Source of the DNA: Planctomycetota bacterium
GTDB taxonomy: Bacteria; Planctomycetota; UBA1135; JADKAF01
Direction of reading: 5' to 3'
Length of the DNA stretch: 64,000 nucleotides
Assembly (NCBI GenBank): GCA_016719295.1
Contig: JADKAF010000001.1
Coordinates: 3,472,001 to 3,536,000, forward strand
Below the pieces are notes generated by a model. That model was not told the origin of the DNA and searched no databases. It saw only the letters and a program-made list of their open reading frames with translations. Shown here one piece after another: positions 23,448-33,115 of this stretch; within the stretch, counting starts at the first letter, position 1; every line of letters starts with the position of its first letter. The translations under genes and the position numbers were made by a program.

Positions 23448-25448
23448 TCACTCGCGCGCGCGCAGCATCTCCGCCCCGAGCCCCGGCAGCCACGTGAGCT
23501 CGAGCTTCGCGCCCTCTTCCCCCACCGCGGCGCGCAGCGCCTGCATCGCCGCCGCATCCGCCGCCCACACGGCCGGCACGACGAGCGCGCTCTTCTTGCC
23601 GCCCTCGACGAGCGCCGCGAGCGCTTCGGCGAGGGTGGGCGAACCCGCCTCGAAGCAGACGGCGAGTCGCGCGAACTGCGAGCGCTTGCCGATCGCCTTC
23701 TCCGTCTCGATCGCCATCCAAGCCGCGCGTTGCTCGTCGCTCACGGTGCCCGGGACGTAGAGCACGGTGGTTCCGCCGAAGGCGCCCGCGGCGAGCGGCA
23801 GCGCCTTGCCGCTCGCGAGATCGCTCGGCTGGAAGGCCTCGCGCAGCTCGAGCTCGGGCGCGATCTGGCGCAGCGCTTCGGTGTAGCTGGGGCCGGCGAA
23901 GTGCAGCGGCTGCACGATCGACCCCGCGGGGAGCGCCGCGAGATCGGCGTGGACGATCACGCGATGCGCGCGTTGGCGATCCGCGCCGCGCGCGGCGGCG
24001 TAGAGCTCGGCCCACGGGCGCGCGAGCGGCGCCGCGGGCTCCTCGAGGAGGAGCAGGAGCTCGCCCGCGCTGGGGCGAGCTGCGAGGCCGAGCGCGGTGC
24101 GTGGCTCGCGCGCTTCTTCCGCGCTGAGCAGCCGCGCGCGCGGCAGCTCCTTCGCGAGCGCCTCCGCGAGGGTGCGCCCTTCGCCTTCGCCGCAGAGGAC
24201 GAGCCGTTGCTCGTCGAGCGGATAGGCACGCGGCAGCTCGCGCAAGGCCGACGCGAGCGCCGCGGTCAAGCGCTCGCGCTGCTCATCGCGGTAGCTCGGA
24301 TGCGTCCACGCCGCGCCGCGCGCGAGGTCCGCGCGCTCGTACGGCAGCGGTCCTTCGACGACCAGGAACGCCGCCGCGTCGCCGAGCTCCGCGGCGAGGC
24401 GCGCCTTGGCGTCGGCGCTGCGCTCGCCTTCGCGCGGCAGGCAGACGAGCCACGGCAGCGGCTGCGTCGTGCCCTTCGGCAGCGAGAACGAGTAGCGCAG
24501 CTCGCCGTCGAGGCGCAGCACGTGCTCGTCGTCGGCGCGGATGCGCGCGCGACGCTCGACGAAGGCGACCCAGGTGCCGAGGCCGCGCGCGGCGTGCGGG
24601 TCGGCGCGCTCGAGCGCCTCCAGGGGCTCCGCGATCAGGGTCATCGCGCGCGTGCCGGGACGGCGCTGCTCCACCTGCTCGGCCGTGCCCTGGCCCTTCT
24701 CGACGTGGAAGCGCCCGACGACCAGCAGCACGACGCTGCCGGGGTGGGCCTCCAGCGCCTGCACGACCGACTCGCCCATCGTGTTGTCCCAGACGCATTG
24801 GCCGCTGCGGAGGCGCTGCTCCGCGCTCGGCTTCTCGCCGCCGCCGCCGTGCGAGGACATCACCTCGTCGAAGCGCGCCCAGTAGGCGTCGGAGTTCGGA
24901 AAGAGCTTCGCGGCGACCAGCGGGCGCTCCTCGGCGCTCAGCGACTCCAAGCCGCCGGTCGTCACCTTCCGTCGCGCGCCGGCGGGCGCGTTCGCGGCGA
25001 CGACGGGCAAGCGCTGCGCGCGGCAGAACTCGATCAGCGGGCGGTAGCCCGCGCGGTAGTTCCCCCAGGTGCGCGTGGCGGCGTAGAAGGCGCCCTCGTC
25101 GATGCGGCCCTGCAGGTAGTCGTCGAGCACGGCCTGCTGGTCGCGCTCGAACATCTCGAGCGCGAGCACGACCGCGCCGCCCGCTCTCGCGTGCAGCTCC
25201 TCCAGCACGGCGAGCTCGAGCGCGTGCGTGACCTGGTCGTCGTGCGTCTCGCCGAAGTAGACCACCTCCTGCTCGGCGAGATGGTGGAGCATGTGGTCCC
25301 AATCGACGGGCTGCGCCTCCTCGCCGTCGAGCAGGGCCACGCGATGCTGCAACGCGGGCGGCAGCGGACGCGGAGCGCCGCCGCAGGCGGCGAGGAGCAG
25401 CGCGGAGAAGGCGAGGGAGGCGCGAGAGAACGAAGCGCGGCTGGACAT
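23448..25448 (-). CDS. ChaN-family lipoprotein (Tiki superfamily)
   Basis: This 666-residue lipoprotein has lipobox LAAC with Cys22. Residues about 45-300 match the ChaN/haem-binding uptake domain: VYFGETHDDQVTHALELAVL (the E-x2-H motif), VVLALEMFERDQQAVLDDYL, FCRAQRLPVVAANAP, and VLLVVGRFHVEKGQG with a conserved His. The family is related to the Tiki metalloproteases and binds haem or a metal in characterised members. The C-terminal half (about 300-660) has two more regions that look like a beta-propeller or hydrolase-like repeat (LVCLPREGE, VVEGPLPYERADLARGAAWT, LVLCGEGEGRTLAEALAKEL) and may be a degenerate alpha/beta-hydrolase. The protein is roughly twice the family's usual length. The start MSSRASFSRAS gives a proper lipoprotein signal. 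Confidence 0.78.
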   Translation of the reverse strand: MSSRASFSRASLAFSALLLAACGGAPRPLPPALQHRVALLDGEEAQPVDWDHMLHHLAEQEVVYFGETHDDQVTHALELAVLEELHARAGGAVVLALEMFERDQQAVLDDYLQGRIDEGAFYAATRTWGNYRAGYRPLIEFCRAQRLPVVAANAPAGARRKVTTGGLESLSAEERPLVAAKLFPNSDAYWARFDEVMSSHGGGGEKPSAEQRLRSGQCVWDNTMGESVVQALEAHPGSVVLLVVGRFHVEKGQGTAEQVEQRRPGTRAMTLIAEPLEALERADPHAARGLGTWVAFVERRARIRADDEHVLRLDGELRYSFSLPKGTTQPLPWLVCLPREGERSADAKARLAAELGDAAAFLVVEGPLPYERADLARGAAWTHPSYRDEQRERLTAALASALRELPRAYPLDEQRLVLCGEGEGRTLAEALAKELPRARLLSAEEAREPRTALGLAARPSAGELLLLLEEPAAPLARPWAELYAAARGADRQRAHRVIVHADLAALPAGSIVQPLHFAGPSYTEALRQIAPELELREAFQPSDLASGKALPLAAGAFGGTTVLYVPGTVSDEQRAAWMAIETEKAIGKRSQFARLAVCFEAGSPTLAEALAALVEGGKKSALVVPAVWAADAAAMQALRAAVGEEGAKLELTWLPGLGAEMLRARE

Positions 25449-25591
25449 CGGTTGCTCGTCGAGAGGAGACCGGCGGCAGGATAGCGCACGCTTCGACGAG
25501 AGCGAGCCCTCGGGGCGCGGCCCCGCTACAATCCCCAGCCGCTCCGTCCCATCCACAACCCCGCATCGCCCCCCCTCCCTCAACGCACCCG

Positions 25592-26830
25592 ATGCGCAAA
25601 CGCCCGCGAGTCGCTCTGCTGATCGAGACCTCGACCTCCTTCGGTCGCGGCCTGCTGAAGGGCATCGGCGAGTACCTGCGCCCGCGCTCGGGTTGGTCGA
25701 TGTTCCTGCAGGAGCGGAGCTTCGAGGACCCCTTCCCCGGGTGGATCCGCTCGTGGCGCGGCGAAGGGATCATCACCCGCCTGAAGCACGGACCTCACGC
25801 GCAGGAGCTGCTCTCGCTCGGGCTGCCCATCGTCGATGTGCGCTATCAGGAGCCCGACCTCGGCCTGCCGGCGGTGCACGCCGACCAATACGCCGCCGGG
25901 CGGCTCGCGGCGCAGCATTACCTGGATCGCGGGTTCCGCCATTTCGCTTGGTACGGACCCGAGCCTTACAACTGGGCCGAGCATCGCCGCAAAGGTTACG
26001 TCGAGGTGATCCACGAGAAGAACCTCTCGTGCCTCGGCTTCCCCGGCCGCTGGGCCGACCTGGCGGGCCCCGGCTGGGAGGAGGTCGTCGCCGAGCTCTG
26101 CGGCTGGATCAAGAACCTGCCGAGGCCGATCGCGATCTTCACCAGCCACGACATCCGCGGCCTCGAGGTTCTCGAAGCCTGCCGCCGGCTCGACCTCGCG
26201 GTGCCGGAGCAGGTCTCAGTGCTCGGCGTCGACGACGACGAGATCCTCTGCAACCTGGGCGAACCGCCGCTCTCCAGCATCAACACCAACATCGAGCGCA
26301 TCGGCTACGAAGCGGCGGCGCTGCTGGATCGCATGATGAACGGCGAGCCCCGTCCACACGCACCGCTGCTCGTCGCGCCGCTCGGGGTCACCTTGCGCGC
26401 GAGCACCGACACCACGGCGATCGACGACGAGGCGGTCGCGCGCGCCTGCCGCTACATCCGCGAGCACGCCTGTGAGGGCATCGACGTCGACCAGGTCGTG
26501 CAGCAGACCGGGCTCTCGCGCCGAGCGCTCGAGCGGCGTTTCCAGCGCTGGCTGAAGCGCACGCCGAAGAGCGAGATCCACCGCGTGCAGATCCAGCGCG
26601 TGAAGGACCTGCTCCTGCACACGACCTGCAAGCTGGCCGAGATCGCCGCGATCACCGGCTTCCAGCACGTCGAGTACATGAGCTTCCTCTTCAAGAAGAA
26701 GACCGGGCAGACGCCCGGGCAGTACCGGCGCTTGAAGGAGCGCCCTCAGCACGGCTCCATGCCCGAGCCCGAGCCCGAGCCGGACCCCGATACGAGCGCT
26801 TACGAAGCCACGATCGGCGAAGACGATTGA
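25592..26830 (+). CDS. XylR-type AraC-family transcriptional regulator
   Basis: This 412-residue regulator has a LacI-like sugar-binding domain (about 8-275) followed by an AraC-type double helix-turn-helix (about 285-385). The sensor half shows RVALLIETSTSFGRGLLKGIGEYL, VHADQYAAGRLAAQHYLDRGF, and LGVDDDEILCNLGEPPLSSI, which is characteristic of XylR. The DNA-binding half has GIDVDQVVQQTGLSRRALERR and LAEIAAITGFQHVEYMSFLFKK. The family senses pentoses such as xylose and activates sugar catabolism, but no sugar genes flank it here, so its ligand and targets are unknown. The C-terminus has a Pro/Glu-rich tail (PEPEPEPDP). Confidence 0.92.
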   Translation: MRKRPRVALLIETSTSFGRGLLKGIGEYLRPRSGWSMFLQERSFEDPFPGWIRSWRGEGIITRLKHGPHAQELLSLGLPIVDVRYQEPDLGLPAVHADQYAAGRLAAQHYLDRGFRHFAWYGPEPYNWAEHRRKGYVEVIHEKNLSCLGFPGRWADLAGPGWEEVVAELCGWIKNLPRPIAIFTSHDIRGLEVLEACRRLDLAVPEQVSVLGVDDDEILCNLGEPPLSSINTNIERIGYEAAALLDRMMNGEPRPHAPLLVAPLGVTLRASTDTTAIDDEAVARACRYIREHACEGIDVDQVVQQTGLSRRALERRFQRWLKRTPKSEIHRVQIQRVKDLLLHTTCKLAEIAAITGFQHVEYMSFLFKKKTGQTPGQYRRLKERPQHGSMPEPEPEPDPDTSAYEATIGEDD

Positions 26831-26900
26831 GCCTTCGCCGCGGTCCGCATCCTCCGCATGACGCGCGACGGCCGTTCGCGCCTGGCCATCCGAGCAATCG

Positions 26901-29135
26901 ATGTTCTACATCTTCAAGAAGCTGCGCAGCGCGCTGAAGGCGCTGCGCTCCGAGACCTCGCCCCACGAGATCGCCCTGGGCGCCGCGTTCGGCGTGCTGC
27001 TCGGGTTCCCGCCGTTCGGGCTGAACATCCTGCTGCCGCTGCTGCCGCTGATCCTGCTGCGGAACGCCATCGGCAACGCGCTGCTCTTCGCGCTGCTCTC
27101 GCGCCTGCTGGCGTGGCCGCTCGCGCAGACGAGCTTCGACCTCGGGGTCGCGCTGCTCCGCGACTCGGATTCGCTGCGCGGCTTCATGACCTGGGCGACG
27201 AACGCGCCGTTCTTCGGCCTGATGGGGCTCAATCGCTACTACGTCTTCGGCTCGCTCGTGCTGGCGTTGCCGATCAGCGTCGCGATCTACATCGCGATGC
27301 GCCTCTTCGTCGTGAAGTTCCGCTCCTTGGTCGTCGCGAAGGTGAGCGGCGCTTCCGCGGTGCAGAAGCACGAAGGCAAGCTCTGGTTCAAGATCGGCCG
27401 CTGGATCTTCCTCGGCGGCGCGGTGAAGGCGATCGTCCCGCCGAAGGGCCTCTGGAAGATCGTGCGCAAGGCCGGCGTGATCGGGCTCCCCGCGTTCTTG
27501 ATCGTGCTCACCGTGCTCGGAGTGCTCGGCGCGCAGTTCGGCTTCGGCGGCGCCATCGCCTCGTCGCTCAGCGCCGCGACCGGCCAGCCCGCGCGCGTCG
27601 AGAGCTCGTGGGCGAACCCCTTCCTGCAACGCGTCGGCTTGGAAGGACTGCTCGTCGAGGAGGAGAAGCCGGAGCTCCCGCCGCTCCTCAGCGTCGATGC
27701 GATGCACTTCGATCTCAACACGCTCTCGCTCGTCTCGGGCCGCGTGCACATCCCCGAGCTCAAGATCGGCGGTGTCGCACTCCACTTGATCCGCAAGCCC
27801 GACGGCTCGCTCGGCATCGCCGATGCGCCGATCGTCACGGGGCGTCCCGCCGACAGCACCGAGCCGCCGACCGAGGCGGAGAACGAGTATGTGAAGTGGG
27901 TGCAGGAGCAGGCCGCGAACGCCGACTGGCTCGAGATCGGGTCGAAGACCGTCGAGTTCGTGAAGAAGCGCATGGAGGAGTCGGCGCGGAAGGCGAAGAA
28001 GCCCGAGCTCCCCTTCGATGCCTCCGCGCGCGAGAGCTATGAGGTGGCCCAGCCCTTCTTCCGCCTCGACAAGATCGCCTTCTCCGACTTCCGCATCGAG
28101 ATCGAGGACCAGCGCCCCGGCCACGAGGCGAAGGTCCCGACCATCCACACCGCGAGCTTCGAGCTCACGAACCTCTCCTCGAACCGCGCGCTCCGCGCCG
28201 AGGACCTGCTCGCTTCGCTCGTCGGCTCCATCGGCGGACAGGAGAACGGCACCTTCTCGCTGAGCAGCAACTGGATGGCGCCTGGCAAGGGCTCCGCCAC
28301 CGGCGACCTGCGCTCCAACATCGCCTTCACGGACGTCGCCCTCCCCGCCCTCGCCGCCCTCTTCGAGACCTCGATCCCGGTCAAGGTCGAGCAAGGCAGC
28401 TTCTCCTTCGCCTCGGGTCTCACGCTGAGCGACGGCGCGGTGAAGCCGAGCACGGGCGACTTGAAGCTCGACAAGCTGAAGCTCGTAGAACCCCTGCCAG
28501 GCCAGCAGCTCATGGGCCTCGACTCGGGCGCCTCGCTCTGGTTCGTGAAGGGAATCAACGCCGTCGCCGCCGACGAACCGCTCGAGATGAAGGCCTTGGT
28601 CGATGGCCCCGTCGAGCGCCCGAACGTCCGCGTCGAAGCGAACCTGCTGGCCATCGCGAAGCGCGGCGTGCAGAAGCTCGCCCTGCAATCAGGCCAGGAG
28701 GAAGCGCAGAAGTACCTCTCCGCCTTCGACGGTCGGCTGAACGAAGAGCTCGGCAAGCTGAACGCCCTCGCCCCCGGCCTCGGCGGTGATGTCGGCGCCG
28801 CCCTCCAGCGCGACATCTTGGGTCCCCTCATGCAGGGCGACCCGAGCAAGATCGACGCCGGCAAGCTCGGCGACGCGCTGAAGGGCGCGAGCGAGAAAGC
28901 CGCAGCCGATGCACAGAAGGCCGCCGAAGATGCCGCGATGAAGGCGGCGGCCGATCTGCTGAAGCAGGGCGGAGGCGGGGATCCGAAGCAAGGCTTGGAG
29001 GGTGCGATCGAAGGCGCGAAGAAGGATCTGCAGAAGGGGCTCGGTGGGCTCTTCGGCGGCAAGACGGAGGAGCCGAAGAAGGACGAGCCGAAGAAGAAGA
29101 AGAAGGATGGGACGAAGGATGGGGGTGGGCGCTGA
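26901..29135 (+). CDS. TIGR03546/TIGR03545-like membrane fusion protein
   Basis: This 744-residue protein combines two parts usually encoded by neighbouring genes. Residues 1-155 are a multi-helix membrane module resembling TIGR03546/DUF2062 (SPHEIALGAAFGVLLGFPPFG, then ALLFALLSRLLAWPLAQ). From about 160 the protein resembles TIGR03545: one transmembrane segment (about 197-215), then a long AsmA-like beta-rich region with PELKIGGVALHLIRKPDGSLG and repeated layered strands. The tail is Ala/Lys-rich (EEPKKDEPKKKKK). The role is unknown, but AsmA-type proteins are linked to envelope lipid or protein assembly. The start at 26901 follows a short gap after the XylR-type gene. The fusion itself is the odd point. 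Confidence 0.7.
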   Translation: MFYIFKKLRSALKALRSETSPHEIALGAAFGVLLGFPPFGLNILLPLLPLILLRNAIGNALLFALLSRLLAWPLAQTSFDLGVALLRDSDSLRGFMTWATNAPFFGLMGLNRYYVFGSLVLALPISVAIYIAMRLFVVKFRSLVVAKVSGASAVQKHEGKLWFKIGRWIFLGGAVKAIVPPKGLWKIVRKAGVIGLPAFLIVLTVLGVLGAQFGFGGAIASSLSAATGQPARVESSWANPFLQRVGLEGLLVEEEKPELPPLLSVDAMHFDLNTLSLVSGRVHIPELKIGGVALHLIRKPDGSLGIADAPIVTGRPADSTEPPTEAENEYVKWVQEQAANADWLEIGSKTVEFVKKRMEESARKAKKPELPFDASARESYEVAQPFFRLDKIAFSDFRIEIEDQRPGHEAKVPTIHTASFELTNLSSNRALRAEDLLASLVGSIGGQENGTFSLSSNWMAPGKGSATGDLRSNIAFTDVALPALAALFETSIPVKVEQGSFSFASGLTLSDGAVKPSTGDLKLDKLKLVEPLPGQQLMGLDSGASLWFVKGINAVAADEPLEMKALVDGPVERPNVRVEANLLAIAKRGVQKLALQSGQEEAQKYLSAFDGRLNEELGKLNALAPGLGGDVGAALQRDILGPLMQGDPSKIDAGKLGDALKGASEKAAADAQKAAEDAAMKAAADLLKQGGGGDPKQGLEGAIEGAKKDLQKGLGGLFGGKTEEPKKDEPKKKKKDGTKDGGGR

Positions 29136-29185
29136 ACGAGCGCTCGCCTCCAAGTTCCGCCCTCCGTCTCTCACCTATCGCCACG

Positions 29186-30109
29186 ATGTCCGACCCCAAG
29201 ACCGCGCCGCCCGATGCCGAAGACCTCGCGCGCGACCAGGCCCTGCTCTCTCATCGCGCGACCTCGATCTACGTCCTGCGCGACGAGCTCCTGCGCTTCG
29301 CCGATGATGGCGAGAGCCTCATCGTCCGCCTACCCTTGAGCGACATCGAGCGCGTCGATTCCCCGCGCCCGCGAAACCTCCCCTCGTTTATCGCCCTCGC
29401 GATCGGCCTCTCGCCGCTCCTCCTCCTGCAGCTCCCCGCGATCGCCGAGAACGGCCTCTACGTCTGGCTCCTCCTCCTCGTCAGCGTGATCGCGCTCTGC
29501 GTCGCGAGCGCGCAACGCCACGCGAGCCTGCTGCCGCTGCGAACGGGCGGCAAGCTCCTACACCTCCCGCTCGCCGGCGACCGCCGCGGCGCGCAAGCGT
29601 TTGCACTCAGCTTCTCCCTCTTGCTGCGCGATCTCCGCGACCAGCGCCTCGAGGAGCGCGCCGCGCTACGACCTCCTGCGAAGGATCTCGACTGGGAACC
29701 GAAGCGCAAGCCGGACCTCCGCGATACCACGGCCCGCATCCGCGTGCTCGGTCCCGAGCTCGTCTTCCTCGACGAGCACGAGCACTTCGCCGCGCGCTTC
29801 CCGCTCGCGGACATCCGGGAGGTTCGCTGTGCGCGGCGTTATGACAGTGGGCTGCTCTTCGTCGCGATCGCGGCGGCGCTCGTCTACGCGAGTCAGCTCT
29901 CGCTCGTGCATCCGGTGGCGCGGTGGACTTGGGTGTTCTTTGCGTTCTGCTTTGGCTTTGCCGCGCTGGTAGCGCATCCGTGGTGGAAGGTGGCGATCGT
30001 GCTCGAGTTGCGAGAGGCGCGGGTGGAGCATCTCCTGCAGAGGTCGCGGACGGAGGCTGACGCATTCGTGCAAAGCTTGCGAACTCCCCTGCAGTCGCGC
30101 CGGGGATGA
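29186..30109 (+). CDS. Membrane protein with duplicated layout
   Basis: This 307-residue protein shows no recognised family. It has two similar halves. Each begins with a short beta-rich stretch (YVLRDELLRFADDGESLIVRL and later VLGPELVFLDEHEHFAARF), which is followed by a segment ending in PLSDIERV or PLADIREV and then by two hydrophobic helices (about 70-110 and 215-260). The repeated order suggests an internal duplication of a PH-like domain plus two transmembrane helices. It lies 50 bases after the TIGR03546-like fusion on the same strand, so co-transcription is plausible. The membrane location is secure; function is unknown. Confidence 0.65.
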   Translation: MSDPKTAPPDAEDLARDQALLSHRATSIYVLRDELLRFADDGESLIVRLPLSDIERVDSPRPRNLPSFIALAIGLSPLLLLQLPAIAENGLYVWLLLLVSVIALCVASAQRHASLLPLRTGGKLLHLPLAGDRRGAQAFALSFSLLLRDLRDQRLEERAALRPPAKDLDWEPKRKPDLRDTTARIRVLGPELVFLDEHEHFAARFPLADIREVRCARRYDSGLLFVAIAAALVYASQLSLVHPVARWTWVFFAFCFGFAALVAHPWWKVAIVLELREARVEHLLQRSRTEADAFVQSLRTPLQSRRG

Positions 30110-30293
30110 TCACGCAGGAGCTGTACCCCAAGAGCCGATGGCGAGACGGGGATCCTCCGCGAGATTCGCGGCTTCTCGAAGGACAACGCACGAGCGCTGC
30201 CGTTCGGTGCGGATCGCACGGGCACTCCCTTGGATCAAGATGTCGATGTCCCGCGACACGCGCGTCGCGTTCTCCATGGGGCCGTAAGCGGCT

Positions 30294-32453
30294 CTAGCGA
30301 GCAACGACCGTCTGGACCGTCCAGATGCACATCGACTCGTTGAGCTTCTTCCTGCGAGGACCACGCTCTGCGCCCCTCTCCGCATCCAAGAGATAGCGCT
30401 CCAGAGGCAATGCGTCCTCCGACTGGGACCCACCTCGCGTAGCCTCTCTCAAGTGCGGTTGCGCCAGACTCTGGAAGTCGACCAGCGGATCTCCGACGGC
30501 CCGGGGAACTGCGATGACGATCAGGCTCTCGATTCCCATCTTGCCATCCTTGATATAGAGGGTGTCCCCGATCGGATCCCGATCCATCGGCCCCAGTCGC
30601 AGAGGCGATTGCCCCTTGAAGTAGATACAGCGGATCCCAAGCTTGCCGTCGATATTGAGCACGCCGATGTCGAAGGTGGCCTCCGCAGTGTTCTGGATGC
30701 GGATCTCGATCTGATCTCCGACGGCGAGGACGGTACTTTCACGTAGGTCGCGTCTCCCACCGCCTTCTTTCAAGCAGTGCCAAGCTTCGATCTGCAAGCC
30801 CTGCGGCAGCTTGGCGACTCGGGGCTCGATCACTGGCAGCCGTTTCAACATGTGAACACGGAAGATCGACCTCAGAGTTGCCTGCAGATCCCGCGACTCG
30901 ATGAGGAACCGCTCGCAAGGCATCGAGGCCATCGGTGAGCGGAACTCGAAGCTGCTCTCACGGAGCTCGACCAGCCAATCGGCTTCATGCGCATGAGACG
31001 TGATCTCGTAGCGCGTTCGATGCGCCTCGACGGCCTCTCGGAGCGCCAGCGGAAGGTCGTCTCCGGCGAGGGTACGCCCCTCCGGACCGAGTACAGCCAA
31101 CCGCAGCACATCCTGATGACGGGGCGCGTCCAGCACGCGCGCTCGCAGAGTTACGGGCCACGCCACGGGGTCGCCGCTCGAAGCTTCCACCGGACCGGAA
31201 CAACGGTGCAGCTCGACTGCGGATGCGACGAGCGTTCCGAGAATCCGCTCGTTCGCTCCATCGCGCGCGAAGAGCTCGAACTTCGTGTGGGGTGCAATGC
31301 CGTGCCACGCGCCGGCCTCGACGTAGAAGGCACTCTTCGTCGCGTCGCGGGCAACTCCGTAGACATCCACGAGAGGCTGGGCGAGCCCTTCCAAGGTCGC
31401 CGTCGTCTCTCCTTCGATCCACGGCCGCGAGGGCAGGCTGAGCGGGAGCGCCTGGCAGTGCACGAGCAGGCGAGCATGCAGCTCGCGGAAGTTCATCCCT
31501 GGCTCGGCGCATTGGAGCTCACGTGCGAGCAGGTACGAAAGAAGTCCGTACACCTCAGGGCTGCGCTGCTGGGGCGGCAGCTCCAGCTCGTAGGCCTTCT
31601 GGTGACTGGCGCACGCATAGAGGGTCACGGTCCCTCCCTGGAGGACTCCTGGGAGGTCGGCGACGGAGTCCCGGTCTAGCGCGGCATCTCCGGCGCGCAT
31701 TCCGCGTTCGTGGCCGCCGAGCAGGTGCGGTTCGAGATAGCGCGCGCGCAGCGTTGGCTCCTCGCCCCGCGTGGCCGTGCCTGCGTGGCAGCAGTCGAAG
31801 ATCGTCCATACGAACGCTCCCTTCTCCCGCAGCGCGGAGAGCTGGGCACCGATCTCATCGTCGGTGATCGCGTTCTCGATGCCGTCGGCGCGATCTCTCG
31901 ACTCCTCCAGAGCTGCGGCGTTCGTCGGCAGGATCACCTCGTCCCATCCATCCGGCTCGTCACCGCTGAGGTCTCGTACCTGCGCTCCATGTCCGGCAAA
32001 GAAGAGGATCACGAAAGACCCTGGGCCGACGAGCGCGCGCATCTTCTCGAGCTCAGCGAGGATGTTCTCCCGCGTCGGCTGCTGCGCTCCCGCATCCTCG
32101 AGCACGCGCAGGTTCTCCTCCGGGATGGCGAGTCGATCGCGAAAGATCGGCCGGAGCAGCGCTACGTCGTTCGCAGGCCCGCGGAGATGGATCCGCTTCT
32201 CCGCGTCGATCTCGCGACGCGCGGCGGCGATGCGGGGATAGCGAGAGCATCCAATCAGCAAGGCGTGTCGAGACGCGGTACGACCTCCCGTCAGCAAGGG
32301 GCGTCGACTCGCTTCTGGATCCGGCGCCAGAACGGATGGGGTATCGGATCGCCCCGCGGCTGTGTCAGCGGCACCGTCGCAACCGACCCCGGTGAGGAGC
32401 GCCGCCGAGACCAGCATCCTCAGCAGCGTGTGCGCCTTTTCCCGAGTGTGCAT
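30294..32453 (-). CDS. Caspase-fold (peptidase C14) lipoprotein
   Basis: This 719-residue protein is a predicted lipoprotein (lipobox TGVGC, Cys25). The caspase domain (about 62-290) starts at HALLIGCSRYP, has the catalytic His155 in FFAGHGAQ and the catalytic Cys222 in IFDCCHAGT, and includes GPANDVALL and LSGDEPDGWDEVILP. This matches bacterial metacaspase-like peptidases, which usually cleave after Lys or Arg. The middle is a region of unknown fold. The C-terminal part (about 575-680) resembles DUF4384 (AVGDQIEIRIQN, then FDIGVLNIDGKLGI). The tail SMCIWTVQTVVAR reappears as a remnant at 57144. The start MHTREK gives a good lipoprotein signal and a GGGGAG-type ribosome site. It is divergent from the kinase/sigma pair. 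Confidence 0.88.
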   Translation of the reverse strand: MHTREKAHTLLRMLVSAALLTGVGCDGAADTAAGRSDTPSVLAPDPEASRRPLLTGGRTASRHALLIGCSRYPRIAAARREIDAEKRIHLRGPANDVALLRPIFRDRLAIPEENLRVLEDAGAQQPTRENILAELEKMRALVGPGSFVILFFAGHGAQVRDLSGDEPDGWDEVILPTNAAALEESRDRADGIENAITDDEIGAQLSALREKGAFVWTIFDCCHAGTATRGEEPTLRARYLEPHLLGGHERGMRAGDAALDRDSVADLPGVLQGGTVTLYACASHQKAYELELPPQQRSPEVYGLLSYLLARELQCAEPGMNFRELHARLLVHCQALPLSLPSRPWIEGETTATLEGLAQPLVDVYGVARDATKSAFYVEAGAWHGIAPHTKFELFARDGANERILGTLVASAVELHRCSGPVEASSGDPVAWPVTLRARVLDAPRHQDVLRLAVLGPEGRTLAGDDLPLALREAVEAHRTRYEITSHAHEADWLVELRESSFEFRSPMASMPCERFLIESRDLQATLRSIFRVHMLKRLPVIEPRVAKLPQGLQIEAWHCLKEGGGRRDLRESTVLAVGDQIEIRIQNTAEATFDIGVLNIDGKLGIRCIYFKGQSPLRLGPMDRDPIGDTLYIKDGKMGIESLIVIAVPRAVGDPLVDFQSLAQPHLREATRGGSQSEDALPLERYLLDAERGAERGPRRKKLNESMCIWTVQTVVAR

Positions 32454-33115
32454 GGATCCACTCCCCGTCCTGGACTCAGCGATCGAACGAAAAGAAGGAA
32501 GGAGAGCATAGCTCCCCTTCCTCCTGCCGAGCCATCTCGGCATAGCTGGACGGTCGGTCTAGCCGTCGCTCCGCGTCGGCTCACGAAGAGCCGACGATTC
32601 GACCGCAGCGGCCTGGCGCACCCCCACGATGCGCATGGCGTGCTGAGGCTCCATAGCCATGTTCACGGGGCCCGCCGTCGGTGGCCCGGGAGCCCACTCA
32701 AACCCGGACGGGATCCGATCGAGTCGCCGTTCCGCAGGACCGAGTCGGATCGCGTGCGGATGGGATTGCACGAGCAACCTGATCGGTTCCTCCGGGTGAG
32801 CGGGGGCTCAAGAGGCGCCCGAGTCGCCCAAAGGAGCAAGGGTAGATGACACGCAACATGAGGCTCTCCGAGCTCAAGAGCAGAGACGAGTCCGCAAGCG
32901 ATCGAACAGGAGCGTCGCGCGGGGAAACGCAGCGAGCATCTCGAATCCTTCCTCTTGCGAACCGTGGGTGCGGACTCCGCCGGGCCCCTCGGCGAGCAGC
33001 ATTCCTGGCGCAGCTCGGAGCCCACGCGTAGTAAGCTCTTGCGATCTCGAGGCGCACGCACCTATCCCTTTCGGCGATGCCTCTCGCACCGCACTCCCGA
33101 CACCGCCAGAATTCC
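32454..33115. promoter_or_regulatory. Divergent regulatory gap, caspase versus kinase/sigma
   Basis: No gene is supported in these 662 bases. The gap must hold the promoters for the caspase lipoprotein (minus) and the kinase/ECF pair (plus). Two hairpins are visible: 32497-32521 (11-base stem with one mismatch) about 44 bases upstream of the caspase start, and 32574-32596 (perfect 9-base arms, 5-base loop). They could be operators or attenuator-like structures. No -35/-10 pair can be named with confidence. Confidence 0.4.

Noticed and set aside
32454..33115. Possible small genes in the gap between caspase and kinase
   Set aside because: The available frames are short, lack ribosome sites and resemble no family; only hairpins and promoters are supported.
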